Positions 23,336-34,750 of a DNA stretch of 64,000 nt are shown here, piece by piece. Numbering within the stretch: the first letter of the stretch is position 1; each line of letters begins with the position of its first letter. The stretch is taken from contig JAPDRN010000052.1 in the NCBI GenBank assembly GCA_030247855.1, forward strand, positions 157,138 through 221,137, in the 5' to 3' direction. The translations under genes and the position numbers were made by a program. The DNA comes from Knufia peltigerae (taxonomy: Eukaryota; Ascomycota; Eurotiomycetes; Chaetothyriales; Trichomeriaceae). Below the pieces are notes generated by a model. The model was not told the DNA's origin and ran no database searches. It saw only the letters and a list, made by a program, of their open reading frames with translations.

Positions 23336-26300
23336 TCCCCTGAGGGTATTAGAATCCATTCAATTCACACTTTCTTGCCTCTGTCGGCTGCCCATCCGGA
23401 AGCCGGCAACGTTTGATCGCATAAAGCAACGAGCTTTCTTGGATACCTCTCCATATCAGCAATTCGATACATCTTATGTCCAAGACAAATATCCTCGCCT
23501 GGATGATGAGGTTGCCGCTCGCCTTGGTAAGTTGATTACCCGACGCCGTCAACTCTTGCGCTATCGGCAGACCCACCACGAAAGCCTTAAGAGTCCTGCT
23601 CTGGAGAAGACTTCAGCAATTGATGCGAAGAAAGGTTCTAAATCTGATCCATCGATTGACTCTGAGTTGGATGAAAGTTCCGTCGTAGTACCACCCGACC
23701 CACAAGACATTGCTAGTGAACATCCTACACAAAGGACAAAAGCAACCACTATGAGAGTGAGCGATGAATTGCCTGAAATATACCCTGCGTCAATTCCAGA
23801 GTCCAAATCATCTGTCGCTTCGACCTATACTGCAAAGGAACTCAAAATCGAAGTGCCACCCCGACCCAGAGCAGGAGATGGGTGTGAGCTGGAAGATTTT
23901 GAGTGCCCCTACTGCTTACTATTTCAGACCATCCGCACGGATCATCAGTGGAAGTAAGCTAAAGAATTCCCCCCTCCCTGTCGTTGCACGCTGACTTGGT
24001 AGGAAACATGTCCTGGAGGACATACAGCCCTATACGTGTACTTTTCCTGCTTGTGGAATGTCAGATATATTCTTCGAGGACCGCGAGCAATGGTGGAGAC
24101 ACGAATTGTCGATGCACCGAGTTGTATGGCATTGCAATGAAGTTGACCATCCGGAGTTTGAAGATCAAACCCATTTTATCAATCACATGACTACATCCCA
24201 CGGTATTCAAATGACGCCAGAGAAACTGCATTCCTCACAGGGCATGTTCCAATCCCCTAGCAAGTCTCCCGGCGGGGTGTGCAACCTCTGTCAAGCCTAT
24301 TCTAAACGGCTCAAGAGCCATGTGGGCCGTCATCTGCAACAGCTTTCTCTTTTCGCTCTTCCACGATTCAATGATATTCAAGGAAGTGGCAAAGCTGAGC
24401 TTGACAGCGAGAGCTCACGCCTAGTGGTCGAGAACGAGCCTAGATCTTCCAGATCATCATCTATCTCCGAAGGACCGGCGGAAGGTACTGCCCATCAACC
24501 CTATAGCAGAGATGACAGGCAAATTCTTGAAGGCTTTGGCCAGGATTATGTGTATGCCCCTGAAATACCAAAGCTTGCTACAGAGGTTGACTGGGACAAT
24601 GTGACGGACAAGTTCTCTCAAGCTCGGGGTCAAGCAGCAACCCAGACGGTCACATCGACCGAAATTCAGATTCTATCGCGACGCAAAATTCTGGGAGTTT
24701 GCGCCTTCGACGAAATGGCCAGATCAAGTTCGAGTCAAGAGATTTGGTCTCGTCTCCTGTCCTCCGGTATCCAAGTCATTATCTTTGGCGATAAGACTAT
24801 TCTAGATGATGATTTCGAGGACTGGCCTATCTGTGACGCGCTGCTTGTAAACGACTCTGAGCACTTTCCGCTCCACAAGGCCATTGCGTATGCCAGGCTC
24901 CGTCAGCCCTTTCTTATCAATGATCTGTGGATGCAAGACGCGTTGAGGGATCGTCGCATATCCCTAATGATACTAGCCCGGTACAGTATGCGAACACCAA
25001 GACAGGTATTCGTCAATCGTGATGATTGGCATCTTGTCGCACCCGAGGGACGCGAACACGTTCTTCAAAAATCGGGCTTCGATCTCCGCCGTGGAGTCTC
25101 CTTGACAAAGCATGTGGAAATGTCTTATAATGGAGATAGCCTTTGGGTGGATGGAACAGAAATCACTAAGCCCTTTGTTGAAAAGCCCGCTAATGCATGG
25201 CATCATGATTTTATTGTCTACTTCCCCAGCTTCCAAAGTGGTGGAGCCCGAAGGTTGTTCCTCCACGATGGGAAGGCTATGTCTGAATACATTCCAGACT
25301 TAATCTTACCACGATGTTTTACTGACAAGGGTTCAAGTTATATCTATGAAGCATTTTTAGGTGCACAAAGTGCGATGCATATCAAAGTCTTCAATATGGA
25401 CAGTCTATTCTGCCATGCAAAAATGCGGAGGTCCCCGTTACTTGATGACAGAGTACGCTTGGATACCAACGACAAGGAAATGAGCCACACAATTTCCCCG
25501 AGTGTTCATGAGAAATACCTATCAAATAAAGTCACTCAATTGTTTGGGCTGCGAATATGCAGTGTTGGATTTATACGGGTAGATTCTGGCCTGAGTTATG
25601 TCGTCAGTGTTGGCAGATGTGAGTTTCCGGGAAGTGATGAGGACTACTATGAGCAGTGTTCTACAATATTGCGGTCATGGATTGATGGTACAGAAGATAC
25701 AAATCAGGTTCTGCCGACCATCCCATCGTCACCGTCATTCAGCCTTAAGGGTCTTGTGGTATGTATTCAGTCTGGCGACCACGTGCCGATACAGTCTCTA
25801 TCCTTCCAATCTGAATCCGAAGAGCTTCATGTTCTTCTGAAGCAAGCTGAAGTAACCTCAATCCGAGGGAGCACCGTTCTGAAGAAGGCCTTGAAAGAAG
25901 CTAAGCCTGCCCTTTTGGGTAACTTCGAGAACTTTGATCAATCTCTCTGGACAACATTATGCAACTCCGAGGATGTACAGGTGAAACTCTGTCAAGAGGA
26001 ATACACCGCACCGCAAAGATACATCGCACAGCCTTTGTATCAATTGTCATGGGGTGGTCGATCTGTGCACTCGTTGAGATATCAGTGTGAGGATCTTGGA
26101 CGGAGTATGCGAGAAGAATATGCGTTGCTTAACAGAACCATGGTTGATGATGTCGAAGTCCATTGTGGGCCGGGACGAGTATCTTGCGCCAGTGCAGAAT
26201 TTTGGGCAGCGTCATTTTTGGGTAGACAAGAGGTTGGGGTCAATGGTGATCAACTTCCCCAAGTCATGGAACTACTAGATGATCTGGGGGCTTGCGACAG

Positions 26301-27192
26301 AGAGAAAATGCTGGAGATACTCGGAATGATCAGGGTCCAGGTTGAGCACGGTCGCAGCGATCTTGGGGGTTGGTCTGAAGCAAGGACAGCTCTGCGCGAA
26401 TGCATCCGGGACATGAATTCAAATTTCGATGCCCAGAATCACCACCACGACGTACAAGTCCAAGGTCAATGGTGCACTGGAGAAGACGAGCGACTGTTCA
26501 GATTGAGGTGGCAATTGCTCTTGGACTTCTTCGAACTACACGATGAATTATACAATCACCCTTGGGACCTGCCTTTGGACCCTTATGCCCTCATCAGATT
26601 CGACGCTTTACACAATCGCCAGATTGCGATATGGGCTAATTCTCCTTGGGAATCAGGACTTCCGAGATCGAACGCACCGCTTCCTCAACAACTCGTGAGG
26701 GCACACGATGTTTTGAGAGACTGGAATGACGACGTGAAGCCTCACCTTCACCACATAGCAAACGTAGCAGCTCCAGCAGCTCGCTCATTGCTTACAGTTA
26801 TCATGGACAAGCTTGAGACTCTGAAGACAATTGACGGGCGTACTAGCGCGTTTTTCACGGAAGAACATCTCATGTACGGCTTATATTACTTATGCATGGA
26901 CCTCTGGTCGCAGGAGGCAACGTCCAAGCCGGCACCGATCTTCGAAGATGTTGCTCAGCTGTGCTTTGAACTGTGGGAGGTAACTGGAAATAACGGCAGC
27001 CAGTATCTTGTTCGCCTCCGTGCAAGCCCAGGATGTCGGACCAATAATCCGTTTCTGGTAGATGTGGGCTCCAAGCACACGGTAGATGCAGTTCCTGCAG
27101 AAATTATAGGAGGCTCTCTGAGGTTAGAAGACCTCGTCAATCGCTGGCAAATTGTCACTGAAGATGACACTGGGAAGACGAGCTATCTGTGA
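22686..27192 (+). CDS. Chimeric protein: fungal C2H2 zinc-finger region fused to a catalytically degenerate PPIP5K/Vip1-like protein (1466 aa)
   Basis: Exons 22686-22925, 22983-23953 and 24003-27192 (introns 57 and 49 nt). Residues 1-620 match the plan of a fungal C2H2 family: helical start (ELVKFKLWAGNLGA, LDYRLREASFFKEQVLRLL), a 12-Ser run near 187-198, FDRIKQRAFLDTS and RRRQLLRYRQTHH, then fingers from C388-x2-C391, with KHVLEDIQPYTCTFPACG, and KSHVGRHLQQLSLFALPR. Residues ~630-955 align with the ATP-grasp kinase domain of Vip1/PPIP5K (VIIFGDKTILDD, HKAIAYARLRQPFLINDLWM, PFVEKPANAWHH, SYIYEAFL, YYEQCSTIL). Residues ~985-1460 align with its histidine acid phosphatase domain (LRYQCEDLGRSMREEYALLNR, FDALHNRQIAIW, CFELWEV, ASPGC, SKH). 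Metal and substrate residues are lost: GFD to GFI (I928), DVNG to SVGR (S939, G941), the early KK pair to EM, RLFRK to RLFLH; RHGDRTP reads Q993-S-G-D-H-V-P999. Enzyme activity is therefore unlikely; role unknown. There is no stop or separate start between the two halves. Confidence 0.85.
23302..23337 (+). repeat. In-frame TCA repeat encoding poly-Ser
   Basis: About twelve TCA codons in exon 2 of the chimeric gene, encoding a Ser run in a disordered linker. Length changes by whole codons would keep the frame. Confidence 0.9.
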
Positions 27193-28149
27193 ACAGGATG
27201 GAAGTCACCCAACAGTGATTCGGCATATTCTTAGAAAGCTTCCTGCCCGAGGCAGAAATATCACAACCTAGATAATGACGGCAAATTAATATCGAAGTCC
27301 CTTGCCGCCCTCGGAACACACACAATCCAAAACAATTCTCAAGACACTACCGATGCCACGATTCACGAGTCTGGAGGAAGCGACGACATAGGACTTCAAT
27401 AGGAGATGCAATCATCCAGGAGGCAAAGTGCTGTTGTGTGTGTGTGGACTTGTAACACGATCAATTGATCCTTGCATGCAATCCTCATTGTCACGAAGTG
27501 AACCCCCGAGCGAGGCATCAAGTGAATGCATGTTGAATCGTGTACTCCATACCCTACACTCCGTATTACATTCAATCCAGTGAAATTTCTTTCGTCATTG
27601 GATCAACTTGATTGCCCAACAAGTCAAAAGACCCACCACGTCGAAAAGTGGTCTTTGCTTTACCAAAAAGTGGTTTGGAGGTTGGGCTTGTCCAAAACCA
27701 AAGTTGGGATTAAACTTGGGAATCTTGGCTGCTTTCCATGACTTGGTCGTATCAATCTTTCTCTTCTACCTCCTCGAGGTGTTTAAAAGAGAGAGAGAGA
27801 GAGAAGTAACTAGTGGGAAAGGCATTAGGAAGCGTCGACCGATTGAAAAGACGGGGCCCGGGGCTTTGAAACTCTCCAAATAACCGTTTTTTTGTCGTTT
27901 TTCTTGTTTTGATTTTTCGAGGCAGGTGAAGATGAGTGAAGTATCTGCAGAATAGTATGTGAAGTGTGTCTTTTGAGATGATGACTTACCTACGGAGTAG
28001 ATACAGCCAAACTACCTACCTGCTTTGGGGGAAGCGTCAAGCAGAAGTTCACCGAGGAATATCCAGAAAGCTACTACCCAGTATGGTGGCGTCGTCTCGA
28101 CATGGCATGGGAGTGGACACTGATCTCGATCGACAGACCACATCATGTC

Positions 28150-28168
28150 AGGTAGGTAGGTAGGTAGA
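28150..28168. repeat. GTAG tetranucleotide repeat
   Basis: About four and a half copies of GTAG; a further AGGTAGGTA string lies near 28207. Confidence 0.75.
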
Positions 28169-29665
28169 TAGCTGGCCACAGATCAAAAGATGCTGTTCTT
28201 ACCTTTAGGTAGGTATCTATAGCCAGAGACCGAAGATTAGCCATTTGATTGTTTTGTCGATTGTTTCAGCAATGCTTGGGTTTGTATTGTGGGAGCACAA
28301 TGCACCATTGGAAACCCCCCTCTTTTTTTCGAAGATATTTCAGTACATATCGAGGCCGTTGGGGGAGTTTTGTTCGCTGGCGGTGAAACAGGATAGAAAA
28401 GGTTCTGGTAAGCACCTAATTTTTCAAAGACGAATATATATTATATGGTTATATGAGAATGTCAGTAGGTACCTCATTAATTGCATCTGATTGAGAAGAA
28501 TCACGAGGTCTAGATAAAAAAAAAGGGGGGACAAACGAGATTGGTAGCCTCGCCAATCCGACAGCCTCGCCGCTTCAACTTCGGTTACAATGAAGCAACC
28601 GAACACACAACAGCCTCCAACACTCTCGTTTCTTTTGTCTCATGTCTTTGTATTGAACAACTTATGAATCTCGGCATGTCCTGAAAACCCCCAAGTAGGT
28701 TCATCACGCGGCCCGAGTGTTTTGCTTCATGTCAATGGTTGTGGTCCCTCGTCGATGTTGACAACAATTTCTCTTCTCGGGTTTCATGGAGCACGCAAGA
28801 ACTTCGGGTATCGAACGCAGTCTAACCGAGTACTGAAGCTATTCAATACTGCCGTAACTATGGTCAAGCGAAAACCTCGGAAGTCCGTTAACCATAGATA
28901 CTGATACTCCTCAAAATGTCCACGGGTGTGGTGCGTTGACAGTGGTAAGGGAGTTCTTCCCGTACAGCAACTTCATTTACTCTTCGTGTTTCCAAGGTTC
29001 ATCTTCGGAACTTTCAAATGGGTTTGTTTCTACTTTGACTAATCAGTCACTAGCTCTGTTGACCGTTTGATCTTGGGTAGTCCCCGAGCGGAACTACAGC
29101 AGTACAAACGAATCAACCTCCATGAATCCCGCCATGGTGCGAAATAGGTTCGCTTAATCAAAGGGGCCATGGTACTGTATATTTCAGGATCTCAACCCCC
29201 CCCTTTACAGAAGTTGGTAACTCGTGACGGGACCAGATCTCGTGTTCAAGTACACCCCATGGGCTGAAGAGAAAAAGCTTCCCTCTCCGCAGAGTTTCTT
29301 CGCTTTCTGGAACACATCGGCGGGCCACCAATTCGACCCCGGATTGAAAATGGTCTAGTTTTATTGGCACCAGTCCGTCCGGCGTTAGGTCCACAAGACA
29401 CACACCAACTCTGATGAGCATGATACTCTGAAGCTCTCCTACCTTCGCTTATCATGACTTCTCCTCCCTTCGGCTCCATGTCGGGTGGCTGGCTTTCTTG
29501 TCACTTGGCAAAACTACAATCAGGAGATCTCCAGTCTAGTCCGGCTCGTATAGACTAGGCCGGTGAAAAGGCTAGGGTTGACTAAAGAAAACAGTCATGG
29601 GTGTAGGTAGACTTTTGGTGTGTGTGCTTTCAACCCTGGAGAAAGCAAACTCCACGCAAAAAAAG

Positions 29666-29674
29666 TATTAAAAG
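29666..29674 (+). promoter_or_regulatory. TATA-like element of the sugar transporter gene
   Basis: TATTAAAAG lies 128 bp upstream of the transporter ATG, a plausible TATA-like position for a fungal gene with a short leader. Based on sequence likeness only. Confidence 0.3.
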
Positions 29675-29793
29675 GACCTCAATTCCTCTGCGACTCTTGG
29701 GAACAATCGCTCAAGCCATCATCGATCTTCACACACAACATCAAAAGGTGGACCGACTGATACATTAAAAAGTTACTGTCGTCGTCGTCCAAG

Positions 29794-32066
29794 ATGTCGA
29801 CCCATGAGAAGACCATCGATCAACATGCCCTCGAACATGTCAACACTCTTGACAAGAAGGATGTAAGTCCAATTGTCCCAATCGGTATCAAGGATACCGC
29901 CTGCCCTTCGACATCTCCCGGTCTCGCTTCTTACTTGACACAACGAGACCAGGATGATGATGACTGACTGACACACTGTCCGCAGGTCGTCGAGGTCAAA
30001 CAAGTCAGCGGCAGCGAGGCCTACAATGAAGCTTTGATCCAAGAGCCCGTCTCTTGGAAGGACCGCCGCATGTTGCTGTTGTTCGTCGTCTTGTTGCCGG
30101 GGTTCTTCTGCCAGACCATGAACGGTTACGACACCATGCTCTTTGGCGGCCTGCTCAACAACAAGGAATACTTTCTCAAACACTTCCACGGCGAGAACAA
30201 GGGCATCTGGGCGGGGCTGATCACGTCCATGTACCAGATCGGCGGCGTCTGCGCCTTGCCCTTTGTCGGCCCCTGCATCGACCAGTGGGGCCGTCGCCCG
30301 GGCATGTTCATCGGCTCCTTTTTGATCATCGTCGGCACCGTCGTCCAGGGCCTCACGTCCGCCAACGCCTCCGAGGGTCAGATGATGGGCGGTCGGTTCG
30401 TCCTCGGGTTCGGCGTCTCCATCGCCGCCGCCGCGGGGCCCATCTGGATCGTCGAGACGGCCCACCCCAAGTACCGGTCCGTCGTGACGGGCCTCTGCAA
30501 CACCACCTGGCTCGCGGGGTCCATCTTGTCGTCGGGCATCACCCGTGGAGGCCTGGACATCGACAACAACAACTCCTGGTTGATCCCCATCTGGTTCCAG
30601 ATGGTCTTCCCCGGGTTGATCTGCATCTTTGCTTTTCTCATCCCGGAATCTCCGCGGTGGCTCTACGCCCAGGGCAGGCGCGAGGCCGCCGTCGGTCTGC
30701 TCACCAAATGGCACGGCGACGGGGACCGGGAGTCCGCCTGGGTCAAGCTCCAGCTCGCCGAGTACGAAGAGTACCTCGAACTCGATGGATCGGTGAGCAG
30801 CAACAGCATGCAAACTTGTTCCCGAAGTACGAGGACCAATCTAATCTGTGACCAAAACTCAACAGGACAAACGATTCTGGGATTACCGTGCTCTCTTCAA
30901 CAAACGATCCAGCATCATTCGTATCTCCGTGGCATGTTGGTTCTCGGCCTTTACTCAATGTATGTTTTTTTTGGCCTCATCTCTCAAACACCACTCCCTT
31001 GATTCTTACATAAAAGCCCGGGTTTTGGCGGTTTGCTAACTCTACTTCCTCTCTCTGTATCTCTACAGGGTGCGGAAATGGTGTCTTGTCGTACTTTATG
31101 GCGGCCGTTCTCGACACCGCGGGCGTCAACAGTTCCATCGGCAAGGCCAACGTCCAACTCGGTTACAGCGTCGAACAATTCGTCTGCGCCGTCATCGGGG
31201 CCCATTTCGTCGAGAAGATCGGTCGTCGCAAGATGATGCTGTGCGGCTTCTTTGGCGTGTCCGTCGTTTGGGTATGCATGACAGCGTCGGCCGGTACTCT
31301 AGCCAACTCTCTTGTGTCTGGAAGTGTCAATGACAGCGACGCCGTCTTCACCAACAAGAACGCTGGTAATGCGGTGTTGGCGTTCATTTTCGTCTTTGGT
31401 GCAGTATACTCGTTCAACATTACTCCATTACAGGTTGGTCATTTTTTCCCTCGTCCGTTTACGTTTTATCCGCCCCATGTTCAAGAATTGACCGGCCACT
31501 TTTGTTTTCTGGGTCGGAAATGTTCCTATGAGATGTTTTGATACTAACTTGATTTTTTTTTAAACAAAAAAACACAGGCTCTGTACCCAGTCGAATGTAT
31601 CTCATTCGAGATCCGAGCCAAAGGAATGGCATTCCAATCATTCTTCGTCAACGCCGCCGGTCTCTTGAACCAATTCGCCTGGCCCATCGCCATCAAAAAG
31701 ATTCAATGGAAGACGTACATCATCTTTGTGGCGTGGACTTTTAGTCACGGTGTTTTGGCCTATTTTTTCTTCCCCGAAACCAGAAAGAGAACGGTAAAGT
31801 TTCTTCCTCTCTCTCCTATCTTTCCCGTTCCTACTCACTCCCTCCCCTCTCTATCCTTTTCCGCTTTTCCAGCTTCAAAAATCCACACACACGTACACAC
31901 ACACAAAGACTGACCGTGACTTGATTCGTGTGTTGAATAGCTCGAGGAACTTGACAAAATCTTCGAGGCCAAAAATCCCGTCAAGTATTCCGTCCAACAA
32001 CATACCTTGGCCATCACCGAGGACAAGACCGTGGTCGCCCTAGACAAGGAAAAGGGTCAAGTTTGA
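29794..32066 (+). CDS. MFS sugar transporter, hexose/lactose-permease type (558 aa)
   Basis: Plasma-membrane sugar/H+ symporter of the major facilitator superfamily; the substrate cannot be told. Six exons: 29794-29862, 29986-30792, 30866-30959, 31069-31433, 31578-31793 and 31941-32066; introns of 123, 73, 109, 144 and 147 nt are longer than elsewhere in this window, and all phases agree. Sugar-porter signatures: the first TM with GYDTMLFGGL, a DQWGRRPG loop between TM2 and TM3, GRFVLGFGVSI, PESPRWLYAQGR after TM6, VEKIGRRKMM between TM8 and TM9, PVECISFEIRAKGM near TM10 and PETRKRTLEELDKIFE after TM12. Exon 2 is very GC-rich and gives long false frames on both strands. Length and motifs are complete, so the gene looks functional. 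Confidence 0.93.
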
Positions 32067-33454
32067 GGTTTGCTGCGAAACAACTTGAGCTCGAACTCGA
32101 GATGAACGAGAGGGCGCCCAAGGTTGTGGAGGGGACGAAACAGTGTGTTGTCCAAAGGGTACAGTTGGAACAATCATGACAAAGGTAAAAGGGGGGAGTC
32201 GGAATGGGGGGGAAAATGTCGCAGTACGTATCTCGGGTAGTACGGGCACTGGGCCCACGGAAGTACATGAATCATAACAACACACACCGGCGGTATCTGA
32301 GAGGAGCGTCCCGCAAAAGAAAGAGTAACGGGGAAAGAAAAAAGGCAAATCACCTTGTTGGGTAAAATCAGACCGCAGAGGTTTCTCGTCGAGACCGTGG
32401 ATTCGTTGGGTGTGTATATATATATCTATACATGCAGTGTAATCATGTCAAACAAGACCCTCTTGAACAGATTGAGAGGTCCGGTTTTTGAAAACCAAAA
32501 AACCAAAACCCCCGATCCCTCTGATCGCTTTTGTTACAAAGTGGCGAGTACCTGAACCTCGCCCGTACCTTGAGAGCAAACACATGGTCGGACAACTCCT
32601 GTGACAAGTCTTGACGGCCAAATCAAAATTATGTGTCTTTTACAGGGTAACGTCATCACAATCATACCTTTGTATGAGAGGGCCGAATGAACAACGACAT
32701 GTCTGAACGGGAAACAATCTTGAACGGAGAAACAGTCAAGTTGGAAGACTTGTACAATGGAAGTCTTATCTTCCAGTACCAACACCTCTTCAGAATATCT
32801 TTGTTAACAAGCAATCAACCGAAAGCAAAGAAAGAGGAAATTTTATCGCCATGTAATAATATTCAATGAGATTGCATCTCTGCAATCAAACTACACAAAG
32901 TATCTTTACATGGCCAACTTATTAACCCTAACCAAGGGCTTTTCTCTTCTCCTCTTCGGGAAGGGGTGTCGTACTCAAAAAAAGGCATTCCAAGATTCAA
33001 TGCCCTGAGTAGAACTTTGTATCCGTGTACCTCGCGTTTCCCCTTCACCATATCGCTTTGCTTTGCTTTCGACAAAGGGACAAAATACTGTAGTAGAATA
33101 CAGGAGAAATTCATACAAGTGGCGGGTATCATGTTGGTGGTGGTGGTGTCGGTGGTTGGTTGTTGTGGATGTTAGGTAGAGGACAGGGACCAGTTTGTTT
33201 TTGTTCCCGCCCAATAGAGATTATGATACTTCAAAAAAACGCCGCCAGTCAAGGTAAAGTAAAATCGTGTTCTTCGCGTCAAGAAACATAAGCACCTTTC
33301 GTTTCATGTGCTCCGACCGAGGAAACGCCTGCGCTGTGCCCGGATACAAAGATATAGGCGGAAATAACGTGTCCAAACTAAAGAGAACCTCCCATATCGT
33401 GATCATTAAATTTCTGAAAGAAGGGCAAATCGGTCCAGCTTGATTGTTGTGGCA
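32067..33454. other. Convergent intergenic region
   Basis: 1.4 kb between the 3' ends of the sugar transporter and the C2H2 factor. It contains a TA repeat (32413-32430) and a GGT repeat (33134-33160). Probably the 3' untranslated regions of both genes; no gene seen. Confidence 0.55.
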
Positions 33455-34750
33455 TTACAAGCCTTGGGAATTTTGATAATAAGGATCGAAACTTTCTGCA
33501 GCCTGTGCAAGAGTGTCCAAGTCGGAAAATCCTCGTATGAGAGTGGGGGGCATGAGGCCATTCGCAACCATTCCATTGCCAATAGGGCCCTTCAAAGGGA
33601 ATGGCTGTTGAAGGAGGGGACCTCCCAGAAGAGAATCATCGGCCAGTGGAGGATACAGTGAGTTGGGCGAAACACTCTCGGGGATAGAGTGGATAGGCAT
33701 GAGCATTTGAGGGGGCTCAGGATAGAAAGAGGATTCCTCGTTAGTCAGGACAGGCGTCTCAACAGCGGTAGGTGCCAGAGACGTGCCGTCAGACAGGGGA
33801 GAATGAATCAGGCTTGATCGACGACTAGCCTCAGAGTTCAAGCTGTCATGTTTCTTGATCTGTTTGGCTTTCAGTGCATCCTTGGTAATGGCAGCTTTGC
33901 TTCTCCGGTTGGAATCGTCACTGTTACTCCCTGACTGCGAGCCCTTGTGGGTACGTTCATGTTGCTTCATGTTATCCTTGCGTGTAAAGGCCTTGTTGCA
34001 GATTGGGCAATGCACCCCCTTCTCTCCAGTGTGTTTCTTTCCATGGCGAGCAGCGTGGCCTGAAGTGGTGAAGGTGGCCTGGCAGTTGTGCGACTGGGCG
34101 TAAGGACAAGGATACTTGTTCTTTTTCGCCGGAGCAGCCGCGCTCGTGGTAGGTGAGGTGGAAGACTGGGTAGAGGATGTCGGTGCAGAGGTGGAGGGTG
34201 GTGGGAGGCCAGTTGAGATGGGAGAATGTACCGCAAGAGGCTGAAGACTAGGGTGTAAAGGAGCCGGAACGAGGGGATACTGAGGAGCCATGATCGGCGG
34301 AATAGCAGCTGGCTTGCCAGGATACTGAGGATCGGCCATATTGGGATTGATCATCAGTTGTTGTTCCAGAAATGGGGTAATGGTTGACGGGGATGGGAGG
34401 TACCCCGTCAGGTCTTGGCGCATCATCGGGTCATATGGAAGCAGCGTGTTATCTACATAGTTGTACGCCGGCGTGATCGGGGAGGGAGATGAGTCCATGC
34501 TCGATCCCGACTCGGAGGAGGATTGGCGCGAGAGAGGAGGCGTGGAGGCGGTGGAAGAAAAGGAAGAGGTGCGGTAGTAGCCCGCGTGGCGAACGAGGTG
34601 AGGTCGTTCAAGCCGTGGTCGTGGAGAGACAGAGGGAGAGGTCTTTTCTGAAGGAGACGATTCGTGGTGACGAATGACAAACGAGGGGCAGTCGTTATCG
34701 TTTAAGATCGAGAAGATACGTGCTCCTCTAGGTTGCGTCTGAACTTCCAT
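33455..34750 (-). CDS. C2H2 zinc-finger transcription factor (431 aa)
   Basis: Nuclear DNA-binding regulator. Intronless from the ATG at 34750 to the TAA at 33455. The first ~210 residues are Ser/Pro-rich and disordered. Two adjacent fingers follow: C215-x7-C223-x12-H236-x3-H240, joined by the classic TGEK linker to C248-x2-C251-x12-H264-x3-H268 (CPICNKAFTRKDNMKQHERTHK). The unusually wide first Cys pair and the TTSGHAARHGKKHTGEK segment recall the finger pair of the Aspergillus MtfA-type secondary-metabolism and development regulators, but the N-terminus does not let me assign orthology. A basic stretch after the fingers (KAAITKDALKAKQIKKH) may help nuclear import. The gene is preceded by more than 4 kb without another gene, so a long regulated promoter or leader is plausible. 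Confidence 0.9.
   Translation of the reverse strand: MEVQTQPRGARIFSILNDNDCPSFVIRHHESSPSEKTSPSVSPRPRLERPHLVRHAGYYRTSSFSSTASTPPLSRQSSSESGSSMDSSPSPITPAYNYVDNTLLPYDPMMRQDLTGYLPSPSTITPFLEQQLMINPNMADPQYPGKPAAIPPIMAPQYPLVPAPLHPSLQPLAVHSPISTGLPPPSTSAPTSSTQSSTSPTTSAAAPAKKNKYPCPYAQSHNCQATFTTSGHAARHGKKHTGEKGVHCPICNKAFTRKDNMKQHERTHKGSQSGSNSDDSNRRSKAAITKDALKAKQIKKHDSLNSEASRRSSLIHSPLSDGTSLAPTAVETPVLTNEESSFYPEPPQMLMPIHSIPESVSPNSLYPPLADDSLLGGPLLQQPFPLKGPIGNGMVANGLMPPTLIRGFSDLDTLAQAAESFDPYYQNSQGL

Larger units (their letters stand above)
27193..29793. other. Intergenic region, 3' of the chimeric gene and 5' of the sugar transporter
   Basis: 2.6 kb without a supported gene. It holds a GA repeat at about 27787-27804, a GTAG tetranucleotide run at about 28150-28168, a C run near 29195-29203 and one TACGGAGTA motif at 27991. 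The last ~200 bases are likely the transporter promoter. Confidence 0.55.

Noticed and set aside
22686..27192. Idea that the C2H2 part and the Vip1-like part are two adjacent genes
   Set aside because: The frame is continuous from 24003 to 27192 without a stop, and no start codon with suitable spacing precedes the first kinase strand; transcript data could still change this.
29773..30813. 346-codon minus-strand frame over the sugar transporter
   Set aside because: Mirror frame of the GC-rich exon 2 of a clear MFS gene; it also spans the exon 1 intron.
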